Shown piece after piece: positions 27,205 to 37,425 of a stretch of 41,367 bases of DNA. The notes under the pieces were generated by a model, which had not been told where the DNA came from, made no database searches, and saw nothing but the letters and a program-made list of their open reading frames with translations. Position 1 is the stretch's first letter, and each line of letters opens with the position of its first letter. The DNA comes from Acetobacter sp. (GTDB lineage: Bacteria; Pseudomonadota; Alphaproteobacteria; Acetobacterales; Acetobacteraceae), in the NCBI GenBank assembly GCA_012517935.1, contig JAAYUA010000165.1, positions 1 to 41,367 of the forward strand. The letters are read 5' to 3'. A program made the translations under genes and the position numbers.

Positions 27205-29108
27205 TGTCCGACCAGAACGATCTTCTCTCCACCGATATCGAAGCCTATCTGCATCAGCACGAGCAGAAGAGCTTGCTGCGCTTCATCACCTGCGGTTCTG
27301 TCGATGACGGCAAATCGACACTGATTGGCCGCCTGCTTTACGACAGCCGGATGATTTTCGAAGATCAGCTGGCCGCACTGGAAGCTGATTCCCGCAAAAT
27401 GGGAACGCAGGGGCAGAATATCGATTTTGCACTTCTTGTTGATGGTCTGGCCGCAGAGCGGGAACAGGGCATCACCATTGATGTCGCCTATCGTTTCTTC
27501 GCAACCGAAAAGCGCAAATTCATCGTCGCCGACACACCGGGTCACGAACAATATACCCGGAATATGGTGACAGGTGCATCCACCGCAGATCTCGCCGTGA
27601 TCCTGATCGATGCACGTCGGGGCGTGCTGACACAGACACGCCGACATTCCTTTCTGGCCTCACTTGTTGGCATCCGCAATATCGTTCTCGCGATCAACAA
27701 GATGGATCTGGTTGATTACAGCGAGGATGTTTTCAACAGCATCATTCAGGAATACAAAAGCTTCGCTTCCGGCCTGTCTTTTGAAAGCATCGTGCCGATC
27801 CCGATGTCCGCGCTGGCTGGCGACAACATCCTGACAAAAAGCGATCAGACACCATGGTATAAGGGGCCAACCCTTATGCATCATCTTGAAGTCGTTCCAA
27901 CGCATGACAGCGATCGCAGCGCCAGCTTTCGTATGCCTGTGCAGTGGGTCAACAGACCCAATCTCGATTTTCGCGGCTTCTCCGGCCTGATTTCTGCCGG
28001 CTCGGTCAAACCGGGGGATCGCATCCGCGTGATGCCTTCAGGACGCGAAAGCCATGTTTCACGCGTCTTTCTCGATGGTGACATGGAATTCGGCATTGCC
28101 GGTCAGTCAGTCACCATCTGTCTTGCTGATGAAATCGACTGCAGCCGTGGCGACGTTCTGACGGGCATTGATGACCCCATCGAAGTTTCAGATCAGTTCG
28201 AGGTCACCCTCGTCTGGATGAATGATGCCGCCATGCAGCCCGGTCGCAGCTATCTGCTGAAGCTGGGTGCAAAAACCGTAACTGCGACCGTGACCGCCCT
28301 GAAGCACAAGGTGAACGTCAACACGCTTGAGCAGACAACGGCTGAGCATCTTGAACTCAATGAAATTGGCGTCTGCACACTCAGCCTGAGCCAGCCGGTT
28401 GCATTCGACAGTTACGAGAAAAACCGTGAGACCGGCGGCTTTATTCTAATCGACCGTTTCACGAACGATACTCTAGCTGCCGGCATGATCCGTTCTGCTC
28501 TGCGACGCGCGCAGAATATTCACTGGCAGTCGATCGACATTGATCGCACAGCAAGAGCCAGACAGAAAAACCAGAAACCTTTCGTTCTCTGGTTTACCGG
28601 TCTTTCCGGTTCCGGAAAATCAACGATCGCCAACCTGGTGGAACGCAAGCTTTTCGAGCTGGGCAAGCATTCGACAACTCTCGATGGTGACAATATTCGT
28701 CACCAGCTGAATAAGGATCTGGGTTTTTCAGACGCCGATCGTGTCGAGAATGTCCGACGCGTGGCTGAAGTTTCCCGACTTATGACGGATGCCGGTTTGA
28801 TCGTGCTCGCCTCTTTCATCTCACCTTTCCGCGCTGAACGGCAGATGGCACGCGAACTTCTTCCTTCAGGAGAGTTTCTGGAAGTTTTCGTCGATACGCC
28901 ACTGGGTGTTGCTGAAACACGCGACCCGAAAGGTCTCTATAAAAAGGCCCGTGCAGGCCAGATCGAGAACTTCACCGGAATTTCCAGCCCTTATGAAGCG
29001 CCGGAAAATCCTGAAATCAGGATCGATACGACTTCTCTGTCTCCCGAAGAAGCCGCTGGAACAATCATCACCGAACTTGAAAAACGCGGCCTTCTCCGAA
29101 TCGACTGA
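27204..29108 (+). CDS. cysNC: CysN-CysC fusion: sulfate adenylyltransferase subunit 1 / APS kinase
   Basis: A 634-residue bifunctional protein. The N-terminal two thirds are the GTPase subunit of ATP sulfurylase: [17 protein letters not shown] (about 31-47), the switch [12 protein letters not shown] and NKMDLV for guanine recognition, followed by EF-Tu-like beta-barrels. The last 180 residues are APS kinase, with Walker [14 protein letters not shown] at about 467, [17 protein letters not shown] and [12 protein letters not shown]. Together with CysD it makes APS and then PAPS. This fusion is known as NodQ/CysNC in rhizobia. A strong hairpin terminator follows. Confidence 0.98.
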   Translation: MSDQNDLLSTDIEAYLHQHEQKSLLRFITCGSVDDGKSTLIGRLLYDSRMIFEDQLAALEADSRKMGTQGQNIDFALLVDGLAAEREQGITIDVAYRFFATEKRKFIVADTPGHEQYTRNMVTGASTADLAVILIDARRGVLTQTRRHSFLASLVGIRNIVLAINKMDLVDYSEDVFNSIIQEYKSFASGLSFESIVPIPMSALAGDNILTKSDQTPWYKGPTLMHHLEVVPTHDSDRSASFRMPVQWVNRPNLDFRGFSGLISAGSVKPGDRIRVMPSGRESHVSRVFLDGDMEFGIAGQSVTICLADEIDCSRGDVLTGIDDPIEVSDQFEVTLVWMNDAAMQPGRSYLLKLGAKTVTATVTALKHKVNVNTLEQTTAEHLELNEIGVCTLSLSQPVAFDSYEKNRETGGFILIDRFTNDTLAAGMIRSALRRAQNIHWQSIDIDRTARARQKNQKPFVLWFTGLSGSGKSTIANLVERKLFELGKHSTTLDGDNIRHQLNKDLGFSDADRVENVRRVAEVSRLMTDAGLIVLASFISPFRAERQMARELLPSGEFLEVFVDTPLGVAETRDPKGLYKKARAGQIENFTGISSPYEAPENPEIRIDTTSLSPEEAAGTIITELEKRGLLRID

Positions 29109-29112
29109 TATC

Positions 29113-29150
29113 AGGCCTTCCTTTCGAAATATCATTCGAAGGGAAGGCCT
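29113..29150 (+). terminator. Terminator of the cys genes
   Basis: The left arm AGGCCTTCCTTTCGAA (29113-29128) pairs with TTCGAAGGGAAGGCCT (29135-29150) over 16 positions with one G-U wobble and a six-base loop. It starts four bases after the cysNC stop. Only a short T-containing stretch follows, but the stem is the longest in the window. Confidence 0.75.
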
Positions 29151-29237
29151 TGCCTTCATCATGTGCAGGGTGGAATTCTCAACTTCGGGATAAGCCCTCC
29201 TCCGAAAACCATGTCGGCCTGAGTTCCCTTCCCCCTG

Positions 29238-29266
29238 TTGCTTCCAGATACGACACCCTATGTTAT
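29238..29266 (+). promoter_or_regulatory. Candidate promoter of the two-component genes
   Basis: TTGCTT (29238-29243), 17-base spacer, TGTTAT (29261-29266), about 54 bases before the response regulator start. Both boxes are imperfect, so this is tentative. Confidence 0.3.
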
Positions 29267-29319
29267 ATCATGAAGATGCGGCGTCATCCGGCTCCGCAAT
29301 CCCAGGGGGGATGACCCAA

Positions 29320-30000
29320 ATGCATATTCTTCTGGTCGAAGACGATCCCACTGTCCGTGACTTTGTTGCAAAAGGCCTCGCGGAAATCGGCCATATCGTC
29401 GATCAGGCCGATAACGGAAAAGACGGCCTCTTTCTTGCAGTCAGTGAGAATTTCGACGTCATCATTCTGGACCGTATGCTGCCAGGAGGCATTGACGGCC
29501 TGAAGATTCTGGAAACGCTCCGTGGGCAGAAAAACAGCACTCCAGTTCTCGTTCTCTCTGCGCTTGCCGACGTTGATGACCGTGTTGCGGGCCTGCAAGC
29601 CGGTGGAGATGATTATCTGACCAAACCGTTCGCATTCAGCGAACTGCTTGCACGCGTCGAAGCTCTTGGTCGCCGCGGCCGGAATGAACATGCTCCCCAG
29701 ACACGCCTTGAAGTCGGTGATCTTGAGATGGATCTTCTGTCTCGCGTCGTTCGGCGCAGCGGTCAGAAAATCGAACTTCAACCCCGTGAATTCCGCCTTC
29801 TGGAATTCCTGATGCGTCATGCAGGACAGGTTGTGACCCGCACCATGTTGCTTGAAGGTGTCTGGGATTATCACTTCGACCCACAGACCAATGTCATCGA
29901 TGTTCACGTCTCCAGACTGAGACAGAAAATCGACAAGCCTTTCGAAAAATCCATGATTCACACAGTGAGAAACGCAGGATACATGCTGCAGGCGGAATAA
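29320..30000 (+). CDS. OmpR-family response regulator
   Basis: A 226-residue two-component regulator. The receiver domain starts MHILLVEDDPTV with acidic residues E7-D9, the phosphoacceptor D51 in IILDRMLPGG, and the conserved Lys in YLTKPFAFSELLARV. The C-terminal winged helix has LQPREFRLLEFLMRH and DVHVSRLRQKIDKP ... TVRNAGYML. ATG 29320 was chosen because AGGGGGG (29304-29310) is nine bases upstream; the same purine run abuts the alternative ATG at 29311. The partner kinase follows 44 bases downstream. Its signal and regulon are unknown; adjacency to ppk suggests, but does not show, a link to phosphate or polyphosphate. Confidence 0.95.
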   Translation: MHILLVEDDPTVRDFVAKGLAEIGHIVDQADNGKDGLFLAVSENFDVIILDRMLPGGIDGLKILETLRGQKNSTPVLVLSALADVDDRVAGLQAGGDDYLTKPFAFSELLARVEALGRRGRNEHAPQTRLEVGDLEMDLLSRVVRRSGQKIELQPREFRLLEFLMRHAGQVVTRTMLLEGVWDYHFDPQTNVIDVHVSRLRQKIDKPFEKSMIHTVRNAGYMLQAE

Positions 30001-30044
30001 ACGCCTGCCAATGTCGGCAGAAGGCCTGATAGGGGAAAAACAAA

Positions 30045-31511
30045 GTGTCGACAAAGGCAGCCAGCACTAGAAAAATCCGCCGCCCTCTTTTTTCCCTGCG
30101 TTCCGCCAGCATCCGCTTCGCCATGGCCTATGCCATGATGTTCACCGTCTCCGCCTTCCTGTTTCTCAGCGTCATCTGGTGGGGGGCCATCGGCCTTCTG
30201 GAACGGCAGGTTGAAGCCTCTGTTTCTGCTGACCTGCGTGCACTCTCCGAACGCTGGACAGAAGGCGGCCTTCCGGCCCTCACTCTTGCGATCGAGGATC
30301 GGCTGGAAGATAATTTTGATGAAGACTCAATCTATCTTCTGATCGATCAGCATGGACGCAGGATTACTGGAAACCTTCCGACATGGCCGGCTTCCGTCCA
30401 GCTTTCCGGTGTGTGGTATCAACTGTCAGTGCACCGCATCGGGCTTAAAAGTGTTGCGGAAGTTCAGGCCATAGATCTGCCCAAAGGCTTCCGCCTTCTG
30501 ATCGGACGGGACGTCAGGGGCCGCATCCTCCTGCGCCATCTTCTGGCGAATATCCTGATCTGGGCCGTCATCATGATCACCGGTCTGGCACTTGGTGGTG
30601 CGCTCCTGATCCGGAAAATGACGCAGCGCATGATCCAGTCCATTGCTCGGACGACCTCCGCCATCGCCCATGGAGACCTTTCCCGCCGTATGCCTCTCCG
30701 TGGACGGGGAGACGAACTGGATGAAGTCGCCATTGCCATCAACGATATGCTGGAACGCATTTCCCGCCTGATGGATGGTGTGAAACAGGTTTCCAACTCC
30801 ATCGCTCATGATCTGAGAACACCGATCACCCGTGCACGCGCACGTCTGGAATATGCAGCACTTCACGCACATGACGAAACTGCACTGCGTCAGGCCGTCG
30901 AACATGGTGTCGATGACCTTGACCGCATCACCACAGTATTCGAAGCCCTTTTACGTATCGCCCAGATCGAAGCCGGAGCTCGTCGTTCTGCTTTCGCGTG
31001 GTTCGATCTGGTGCCCGTGATTGGCGACATCGCAGAACTCTATGAACCCGTCGCCGATGAGCATCAGATCGTCTTGATGCTCCGGATGCCCAACAGCCTA
31101 CGCTTTTACGGCGACCGCATGATGATACAGCAGGCCGTTTCCAACCTGCTTGATAATGCACTGAAATATTCGCCAGAAAAAAGCACGGTCACTCTTTCCG
31201 TCGCTTCCGGCGCAAACCCCGGCAAAGGTGGCATCACCTCCACTTCCGAACGACTTGTCACAATTGCCGTCACGGATCAGGGCATTGGCATGAGTGATGA
31301 GGATCTGAAACGCGCTTCGGAGCGTTTTTTCCGCGCCGATGCCGCACGCAATACCCCAGGCTCAGGTTTGGGGCTGGCCCTTGTTCAGGCCATCGTGCAA
31401 CTGCATTTCGGAACATTGCGCTTTAACCGGCGAAATCCGGGCATTTCCGCTGTCATGGACATGCCACTTCCGCCGGATCCAGAAGTCAGTCGTCCTGCAA
31501 GCGGTCCTTGA
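30045..31511 (+). CDS. Sensor histidine kinase
   Basis: A 488-residue membrane kinase: transmembrane segment at about 28-50, a periplasmic sensor domain of about 115 residues with no recognised fold, a second transmembrane segment at about 166-189, a HAMP linker (about 190-243), a HisKA domain with H255 in [18 protein letters not shown], and a HATPase with N-box [19 protein letters not shown] and GSGLGLALV. It starts with GTG at 30045, preceded by AGGGGA nine bases away. It forms an operon with the upstream response regulator. Its last 26 bases overlap the end of ppk on the other strand. Confidence 0.95.
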   Translation: MSTKAASTRKIRRPLFSLRSASIRFAMAYAMMFTVSAFLFLSVIWWGAIGLLERQVEASVSADLRALSERWTEGGLPALTLAIEDRLEDNFDEDSIYLLIDQHGRRITGNLPTWPASVQLSGVWYQLSVHRIGLKSVAEVQAIDLPKGFRLLIGRDVRGRILLRHLLANILIWAVIMITGLALGGALLIRKMTQRMIQSIARTTSAIAHGDLSRRMPLRGRGDELDEVAIAINDMLERISRLMDGVKQVSNSIAHDLRTPITRARARLEYAALHAHDETALRQAVEHGVDDLDRITTVFEALLRIAQIEAGARRSAFAWFDLVPVIGDIAELYEPVADEHQIVLMLRMPNSLRFYGDRMMIQQAVSNLLDNALKYSPEKSTVTLSVASGANPGKGGITSTSERLVTIAVTDQGIGMSDEDLKRASERFFRADAARNTPGSGLGLALVQAIVQLHFGTLRFNRRNPGISAVMDMPLPPDPEVSRPASGP

Positions 31512-33738
31512 TCCGATCAGATAAAGCCAAAGCTGTCTTCCTTTCGGCCGCTGACCCCTGCCCGGACAGGGACGGATGAGTCATGAACCATTCATGGGCC
31601 GAAAACGGTTTCGAACCCGGTGACAGACGACGCCAGACAGCATTGCGTTCCAGAATCCATGACTGCATGTTGTCCTTCAGGTCCGTGACCATAATCTGAT
31701 CCTGAATCTGCGCATGAACCGTCTCATTCCGGATTGGGACAAAACTTTCGACGCGTCGATCCATATTCCGCGACATCCAGTCAGCCGATGATATGAAAAC
31801 CTTCGATTGCTTTGATGGCAAACGATGACCATTTCCAAAAACACATATTCTGGCATGTTCCAGAAAACGCCCGACAATCGATTTGATACTGATATTTTCA
31901 GACAGCCCCGGAACACCCGGCCGCAAACAGCAAATTCCTCTGACGACCCCTAAAATCTTCACTCCCGCGCAGGATGCTTCATAGAGCTTGTCGATCAGGG
32001 CGGGATCAACAAGCGCGTTCATTTTCAGCCAGATATGGCCAGGACGACCAGCTTTGACATGCATGATTTCATCATCGATCAGTGCGATGATTGTCTTCCT
32101 GCATGTCAAAGGAGAGAACGCAATCGCCTCCATCTCCGCCGGTTGCGCATAACCGGTCACATAATTGAAGAGCCGCGCTGAATCGCGCACCAGTTCCGGA
32201 TTGCAGGTGAAAAAGGAAAGATCCGTATAAATCCGCGCGGTAATCGGATGATAATTCCCGGTTCCAAAATGGGCATAGGAACGGACCCCACTCCCCTCTC
32301 GACGAACCACCAGGCTTAATTTTGCATGCGTCTTCAGATCAGCAAATCCGAACACGACCTGCACACCGGCGGCTTCCAGAGAACGCGAAAGGCGAATATT
32401 TGCCTCTTCATCAAACCGCGCTTTCAACTCCACCATGGCCGTCACTGATTTCCCGGCCTCGGCTGCCTCGATCAGTGCTTTGACAATGGGACTATTCCGC
32501 GACGTCCGATACAATGTCTGCTTGATTGCGATAACATTGGGATCAAGGGCAGCCTGCCTCAGAAACTGCACCACCACATCGAAGCTTTCGAAAGGGTGAT
32601 GCACCACCAGATCCTTGGCTCTGATCGCTGCGAAACAATCCCCGCCAAAATCAACAATCCGCTCAGGAAAACGGGGCGTATAGGGATGAAACAGAAGATC
32701 AGGACGATCGTCCACAATCATCTGCTTCAGATCCGTCAGCCCGACAAATCCCGCATGGACCGCCACTTCTTCAGGCGGCACTTCCAGCTCGTCAATGATC
32801 ACTTCTGCCAGATGCGCCGGGGCGTTCACATCAATATCAAGATGGATCGCGACACCCCTTCTCCGCTGCTTCAGAGCAGTTTCATAGGAGCGGACCAGAT
32901 CTTCGGCCTCATCTTCGAATTCGACATCCGTATCACGAACAACACGAATCACACCGCTTTCTGCAACAGCCAATCCTGGATAGAGCCGACCGATACACAT
33001 CGCGATCAGATCTTCGAGCATTACAAAGCGGATCAGTGGCTGACGACCAGCCTCGCTCGGCAGACGGATAAACCGATCGACCTGCTGTGGCAGCAAAATC
33101 AATCCATTCATCACGAAGACATTGGTTGCCTCATTCACAAGGCGCAAACCCAATGCAAGACTCATATTTGGAATGAACGGCAAAGGATGCGCCGGATCGA
33201 CAGCCAGAGGTGTCAGAACGGGAAAAATCTTGTCCATGAAGCAGGCAACAAGCCAGCTTCTGTCGTCCTCCGTAATATCCGTGACATTGCAGAGAAGCAC
33301 ACCAGCTTCCGCAAGACGCTCCTTAAGATCGATCCAGACATTCTGCTGCTCTTTCAGAATGCGCGCTGTCTTTTCACGCACAGCTGCCAACTGGAGTGCA
33401 GGCGTCAATCCATCCGGAGACAGGGTAATCAGTCCTTCCCTGACCTGCCCCACAAGTCCGGCGATCCGGACAGAATAAAATTCATCGAGATTATTCGCGC
33501 TGATGGAAAGAAAGCGCAAACGTTCCAGCAACGGGTTTGCCGGATTGCGTGCTTCCTCAACCACGCGCTGGTTAAAAGCCAGCCAGGACAGCTCGCGGTT
33601 AATGAAACGCTCTGGTGAAGTAAGGGTAATTTCTTTTCCTGTCTGCGGTATTTTAGGACGCCGAGCCGCTGGTTTTCTGCCAGCACGTGGTGTTGAAGCA
33701 CTTCTTCGGGCGATTCCTCCTGCGACAGGTTTACGCAC
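31486..33738 (-). CDS. ppk: Polyphosphate kinase 1
   Basis: Makes long-chain polyphosphate from ATP. The 750-residue protein has the N-terminal [39 protein letters not shown], the phosphorylated-histidine motif THAKLSLV, and the second phospholipase-D-like half with [21 protein letters not shown] basic extension of about 35 residues (Arg/Pro/Ala-rich) precedes the family start. The GTG at 33738 has AAGGA eight bases upstream. It lies 51 bases downstream of the HdaA-like gene, an arrangement known in other alphaproteobacteria, and converges with the histidine kinase with a 26-base overlap. Confidence 0.97.
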   Translation of the reverse strand: MRKPVAGGIARRSASTPRAGRKPAARRPKIPQTGKEITLTSPERFINRELSWLAFNQRVVEEARNPANPLLERLRFLSISANNLDEFYSVRIAGLVGQVREGLITLSPDGLTPALQLAAVREKTARILKEQQNVWIDLKERLAEAGVLLCNVTDITEDDRSWLVACFMDKIFPVLTPLAVDPAHPLPFIPNMSLALGLRLVNEATNVFVMNGLILLPQQVDRFIRLPSEAGRQPLIRFVMLEDLIAMCIGRLYPGLAVAESGVIRVVRDTDVEFEDEAEDLVRSYETALKQRRRGVAIHLDIDVNAPAHLAEVIIDELEVPPEEVAVHAGFVGLTDLKQMIVDDRPDLLFHPYTPRFPERIVDFGGDCFAAIRAKDLVVHHPFESFDVVVQFLRQAALDPNVIAIKQTLYRTSRNSPIVKALIEAAEAGKSVTAMVELKARFDEEANIRLSRSLEAAGVQVVFGFADLKTHAKLSLVVRREGSGVRSYAHFGTGNYHPITARIYTDLSFFTCNPELVRDSARLFNYVTGYAQPAEMEAIAFSPLTCRKTIIALIDDEIMHVKAGRPGHIWLKMNALVDPALIDKLYEASCAGVKILGVVRGICCLRPGVPGLSENISIKSIVGRFLEHARICVFGNGHRLPSKQSKVFISSADWMSRNMDRRVESFVPIRNETVHAQIQDQIMVTDLKDNMQSWILERNAVWRRLSPGSKPFSAHEWFMTHPSLSGQGSAAERKTALALSDRIKDRLQDD

Positions 33739-33789
33739 TGATATATCCTTTTTTTCTCGATATTCTTGCTTCGGGCCTATGAAACCACC

Positions 33790-34491
33790 TTATGGCTCAT
33801 CCTCCCGGCTGTCATTTGACATTTCAGTATCAACCTGAATTTCCAGAAGATCTGCTACGTTCTCACAGTTCAGAGGCATGCCTGAACGCTGTATCCATTC
33901 CCCCAGACGGGCCACCGCATCACGAATCGCAACACCTTCCCTTGGCAGATGCAACAAAAGCCATTCCGTCACCGCCGGCGGGACAGTCATCTGATGATCG
34001 GCAAACAGACTGAGGAGCAGACGCCGGAGAGAAAGATCATCCGGCTGACGCAACTGCACACTCAGCGTCGCACGCAGACGACTACCAAGATCCGGCAATA
34101 TGTCTGACCAGGCCGAAGGCGGCAGACGTGAGGACAAAAGCAATACGATTCCGGTTTCCCGCGCGAGATTCATCAGATGCAACAACACCCGACGATCCGG
34201 AATATCATCAGCATCATCGACAACGATCCGCGCCGGAAGATCACGGGCAATGTCCTCCAGCCTTTCCGCAGTCAGTGATGGACCATTCACCAGCAGCGCC
34301 TGAACTGACTGCGCCCATAGATGCAGCAGATAAGTCTTACCTGTCGCCGCATCTCCCCATAACAGCAGCCGACGGTCAGGCCACTCATCAGAAGAACTGC
34401 TGAACAGCCATTCACGCACTTCAGCATTGGCAGGTGACGGGATGAAGCCACGCAAACCTGTTTCAATACGCGCATCGAGAGAAAGTGACAT
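33790..34491 (-). CDS. hdaA: HdaA-like DnaA-related ATPase (regulatory inactivation of DnaA)
   Basis: A 233-residue AAA+ protein lacking the C-terminal DNA-binding domain of DnaA. It has Walker A GDAATGKTYLL (46-56), Walker B IVVDDADDI (89-97) and a lid region ending ... REGVAIRDAVARLGEW. Proteins of this size and position promote hydrolysis of DnaA-ATP with the sliding clamp; a clamp-binding motif is not clear in the N-terminal MSLSLDARIE, where it would be expected. ATG 34491 has GAGGGGG four bases before it; the longer frame to 34554 has no family similarity. Divergent from purM. Confidence 0.85.
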   Translation of the reverse strand: MSLSLDARIETGLRGFIPSPANAEVREWLFSSSSDEWPDRRLLLWGDAATGKTYLLHLWAQSVQALLVNGPSLTAERLEDIARDLPARIVVDDADDIPDRRVLLHLMNLARETGIVLLLSSRLPPSAWSDILPDLGSRLRATLSVQLRQPDDLSLRRLLLSLFADHQMTVPPAVTEWLLLHLPREGVAIRDAVARLGEWIQRSGMPLNCENVADLLEIQVDTEMSNDSREDEP

Positions 34492-34765
34492 CTGTCCCCC
34501 CTCTCCACCACCAAGTCTGCTTCTATCCGCCGACAAATTTCCCCCCGAAGGCATTTTCCCGCCAAAAAAGCGGACTGTTCCCCGGTAAAGCCCTAGCCGC
34601 AGCCTCAGGCGTAGCTTAAATGAAAGCGCGCCCTGACCGAACCATCACCGTGCGCCAGCATCTTCCAGTGGAAGATGATCTCACGAATGGTCCGACAGAA
34701 CGCAGAACACTTTCTCGCCGGCTCCAGCCGGACTGTCGACGACTTTGCAGACGAGTATCTGAATT

Positions 34766-35863
34766 ATGTCTCCTACTTCACGGAATGAAAACCCCGTCAC
34801 GGATACCGAAACCAGCGGCCTGACCTACCGTGAAGCCGGCGTGGACATTGAAGCTGGCGATAGCCTTGTCGATGCCATCAAACCTGCTGCACGTGCGACA
34901 TTGCGCTCTGGCGTGATGGGCGGTCTTGGCGGCTTCGGCGCATTGTTCGATCTGAAAGCTGCGGGCTTCACTGATCCCGTTCTTGTTTCCTGCACCGATG
35001 GCGTGGGCACGAAGCTGAATATCGCCATTGAAACAGGCCTGCACGACACGGTTGGCATTGATCTTGTCGCCATGTGTGTGAACGATCTGGTGGTTCAGGG
35101 TGCCGAACCCCTGTTTTTTCTCGATTATTTCGCAACCGGGAAGCTGAGCGTCAAAGACGCCGCGCGCGTGGTTGCCGGTATTTCTGAAGGCTGCGTACGC
35201 TCGGGTTGCGCTCTGGTCGGTGGTGAAACAGCCGAAATGCCGGGCATGTATGCCCCCGGACATTACGATCTGGCAGGTTTTTCGGTCGGCGCCGCAGAGC
35301 GCAGCAAGTTACTGCCAGGCGACATCAAGCCGGGACAGACCCTCATCGGTCTGGCTTCCTCGGGCGTTCATTCCAACGGCTTCTCTCTGGTGCGCCGCAT
35401 TCGTGAGCATTCCGGTCTGGCATGGACTGCAGATGCCCCCTTCGCCCCCGGGCAGAGTCTGGCCGAAGCACTGATGACGCCAACGCAGCTTTATGTGAAA
35501 CAGGTTCTTGATCTGCATCGTGCCAACCTGATTTCGGGTGCCGCGCACATCACAGGCGGTGGCCTTCCCGGCAATCTGCCGCGCGTTCTTCCCGAAGGCA
35601 CTAAAGCCATTATCGATGCCAAATGGCCCATTCCTCCGGTATTCAAATGGCTGGCAACGGCTGGCAATGTCGCAACCGATGAAATGCTACGTGTCTTCAA
35701 CTGCGGCATTGGCATGATCGTTGCGACATCTGAACCGGATGCCGTTCTGGCACGCCTGCAGGAGCTTGGTGAAACAGCTTTCCGTCTGGGCCATATCGCA
35801 GCCAGTGAAGATGGTGCTGCTCCTTCCCTGGAAATGCAGATCACTCCCTCATTCAGGAACTGA
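34766..35863 (+). CDS. purM: Phosphoribosylformylglycinamidine cyclo-ligase (AIR synthetase)
   Basis: Converts FGAM to AIR in step 5 of purine synthesis. The 365-residue protein contains [32 protein letters not shown], the signature [12 protein letters not shown] and [18 protein letters not shown]. The first 18 residues are a variable polar extension. The ribosome site before ATG 34766 is weak, so the exact start is uncertain. The purN gene follows after 11 bases, giving a purMN operon as in most proteobacteria. Confidence 0.97.
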   Translation: MSPTSRNENPVTDTETSGLTYREAGVDIEAGDSLVDAIKPAARATLRSGVMGGLGGFGALFDLKAAGFTDPVLVSCTDGVGTKLNIAIETGLHDTVGIDLVAMCVNDLVVQGAEPLFFLDYFATGKLSVKDAARVVAGISEGCVRSGCALVGGETAEMPGMYAPGHYDLAGFSVGAAERSKLLPGDIKPGQTLIGLASSGVHSNGFSLVRRIREHSGLAWTADAPFAPGQSLAEALMTPTQLYVKQVLDLHRANLISGAAHITGGGLPGNLPRVLPEGTKAIIDAKWPIPPVFKWLATAGNVATDEMLRVFNCGIGMIVATSEPDAVLARLQELGETAFRLGHIAASEDGAAPSLEMQITPSFRN

Positions 35864-35874
35864 TAACTTCAACG

Positions 35875-36471
35875 ATGTCACACTCTGCCAAGCGTGTTCC
35901 CGTGGCCGTTCTGATCAGCGGCCGCGGCAGCAATATGACCGCGCTGATTGAAGCTGCCCATGCCCCTGATTATCCTGCGGAAATCCGTCTGGTCATCAGC
36001 AATATTCCGGATGCTCCCGGGCTTGAGACAGCTCGTGCTGCAGGAATTCAGACACTCACGATCGATCACAGGATTTTTGGCAAGGACCGTGAAGCGCATG
36101 AACGCGCTATCGATTCTGCATTAAGAGATGCCGGGATCGAAATTGTCTGCCTCGCAGGATATATGCGCCTGTTGACGCCGTTCCTGACCGATGCATGGTC
36201 TGGGCGCATGCTCAATATTCACCCAAGCCTGCTTCCGGAATTTCCGGGGCTACACACACATGAACGCGCCATCGCCGCCAAAGCGTCGAAACATGGCTGC
36301 ACCATTCATCTTGTGACCGCAGGCATGGATGAAGGGCCAGTTCTGGCACAGGCCACCGTTGACGTGTTTCCGGATGACACACCGGAAAGTCTCGCGGGAC
36401 GCGTTCTGAAGGAAGAACACCAGCTCTATCCAAAGACGCTGGCGGAATTGATCAGAAAGAACACAAACTGA
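35875..36471 (+). CDS. purN: Phosphoribosylglycinamide formyltransferase
   Basis: Transfers a formyl group from 10-formyltetrahydrofolate to GAR, step 3 of purine synthesis. The 198-residue protein has VLISGRGSNMTALIEA near the start, LAGYMRLLTPFL, the folate-site signature MLNIHPSLLPEFPGLHTHERA with catalytic Asn-His, and GPVLAQATVDVFPDDT with the catalytic Asp preceding (GMDEG). It is the last gene of purMN, followed by a strong bidirectional terminator. Confidence 0.97.
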   Translation: MSHSAKRVPVAVLISGRGSNMTALIEAAHAPDYPAEIRLVISNIPDAPGLETARAAGIQTLTIDHRIFGKDREAHERAIDSALRDAGIEIVCLAGYMRLLTPFLTDAWSGRMLNIHPSLLPEFPGLHTHERAIAAKASKHGCTIHLVTAGMDEGPVLAQATVDVFPDDTPESLAGRVLKEEHQLYPKTLAELIRKNTN

Positions 36472-36501
36472 TCAGACCGGATATTTATTCCGGGAAATAA
36501 A

Positions 36502-36528
36502 AAAGGCCGGAAGATATTTCCGGCCTTT
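36502..36528. terminator. Bidirectional intrinsic terminator between purN and the basic protein gene
   Basis: AAAGGCCGGAA-gatat-TTCCGGCCTTT, 11 perfect base pairs, five-base loop. On the plus strand it is followed by CCTTATT; on the minus strand by TTTTTTATTT after the stem. It can therefore serve both convergent genes. Confidence 0.88.
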
Positions 36529-36534
36529 CCTTAT

Positions 36535-37020
36535 TCAGGCTTTCTGACGGGCACGACGAGGTGCCTTGCCACGTGTCGATTTTGCTTCTTCAGCTGCCTT
36601 TTCTGCGGCCAGACGGTCAATACGCTTCTGGCGACGCAGATCCTGCGTAATCCGCAGCTTCTCAACAGCCGTCAACGGACGTGGAACTGCTGCAACGCGA
36701 CCGCGTCCGCGCTTCGCAACAGGAGCAGCCACTTCAACGGTTTTCGCTGCCGCAACAGGAGCAGCCTTACGTGTGCGACGCACCGGAGCTTCCACAACAG
36801 GTTCAGCTACCTTGCCACGACGCGTTGCCGGGGCTGCTGCCTTTGCGTTCTTGCGGGTCGCAACCGTCTTGCTGACGACAACAGCAAGTTCCTCTTCCGC
36901 CGTCTTGCGACGACGCACAGGTGCCCGCGTTGCTTTCGCAACAACAGGAGCTGCAGCAGGCTTTACCTTTTTGGCCGCAGTGGTTTTAGCAGCAGTGCTG
37001 CGTGTCGTAGCTCTTGCCAT
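36535..37020 (-). CDS. Histone H1-like, lysine/arginine/alanine-rich protein
   Basis: A 161-residue, strongly basic, low-complexity protein starting MARATTRSTAAKTTAAKKVK. It has repeated Ala-Lys-Pro blocks like eukaryotic histone H1 tails, two RRTRKAAP/RRRKTAEEE type segments, an AT-hook-like KRGRGR, and a more ordered basic C-terminal helix (LRRQKRIDRLAAEKAAEEA). A nucleoid-associated or RNA-binding role is likely from composition; no specific family is certain. AGGG lies 11 bases before the ATG. It is monocistronic, with its own terminator. Confidence 0.75.
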   Translation of the reverse strand: MARATTRSTAAKTTAAKKVKPAAAPVVAKATRAPVRRRKTAEEELAVVVSKTVATRKNAKAAAPATRRGKVAEPVVEAPVRRTRKAAPVAAAKTVEVAAPVAKRGRGRVAAVPRPLTAVEKLRITQDLRRQKRIDRLAAEKAAEEAKSTRGKAPRRARQKA

Positions 37021-37425
37021 AATTTTCTATACCCTGACTAACAAAGCGCACTGGCGGCAGAACATTCCAGGAATACAGCCCTCTTTTCTGACCGCGAATA
37101 TTCAGGACATAAAAGATTGCTTGTGCCGGACAGCCCGATGCTGTTCAGTTTTCCGACGCTCAGACGTTATCTCGCGCCTAATATAGGCAAACATTACTCA
37201 CCGCAATAGAAATATATGAACCCATGTCTTTTTGCAGAAAAAATATACCATTCCAGCATGAATAACGAGATATGAACGAATGGATTGTTTTCAATTTATT
37301 GTTTTATTTACAGTATATATTTGAATTATGATGTCGAACGTAACCGCTGCCGATAGCTGCAAGAAAAAGATTGATTAGTTACCCTCAAAAGAACAAATGA
37401 AGCACCACACAAGGAGAACACTTAA
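37021..37425. other. Intergenic region between the basic-protein gene and mtnA
   Basis: A 405-base gap with no convincing coding frame. Bases 37200-37340 are notably AT-rich and probably contain the mtnA promoter, but several -35/-10 choices are possible. No SAM riboswitch consensus was recognised. The mtnA ribosome site AAGGAG lies about nine bases before its ATG. Confidence 0.5.

Noticed and set aside
32596-33618. Plus-strand open frame of 340 codons inside ppk
   Set aside because: Antisense to conserved ppk codons; the product is rich in His, Gln, Arg and Ile with no recognisable motif.
37300-37425. SAM riboswitch before mtnA
   Set aside because: The gene's link to S-adenosylmethionine metabolism made this worth checking, but I found no matching core sequence or pairing.
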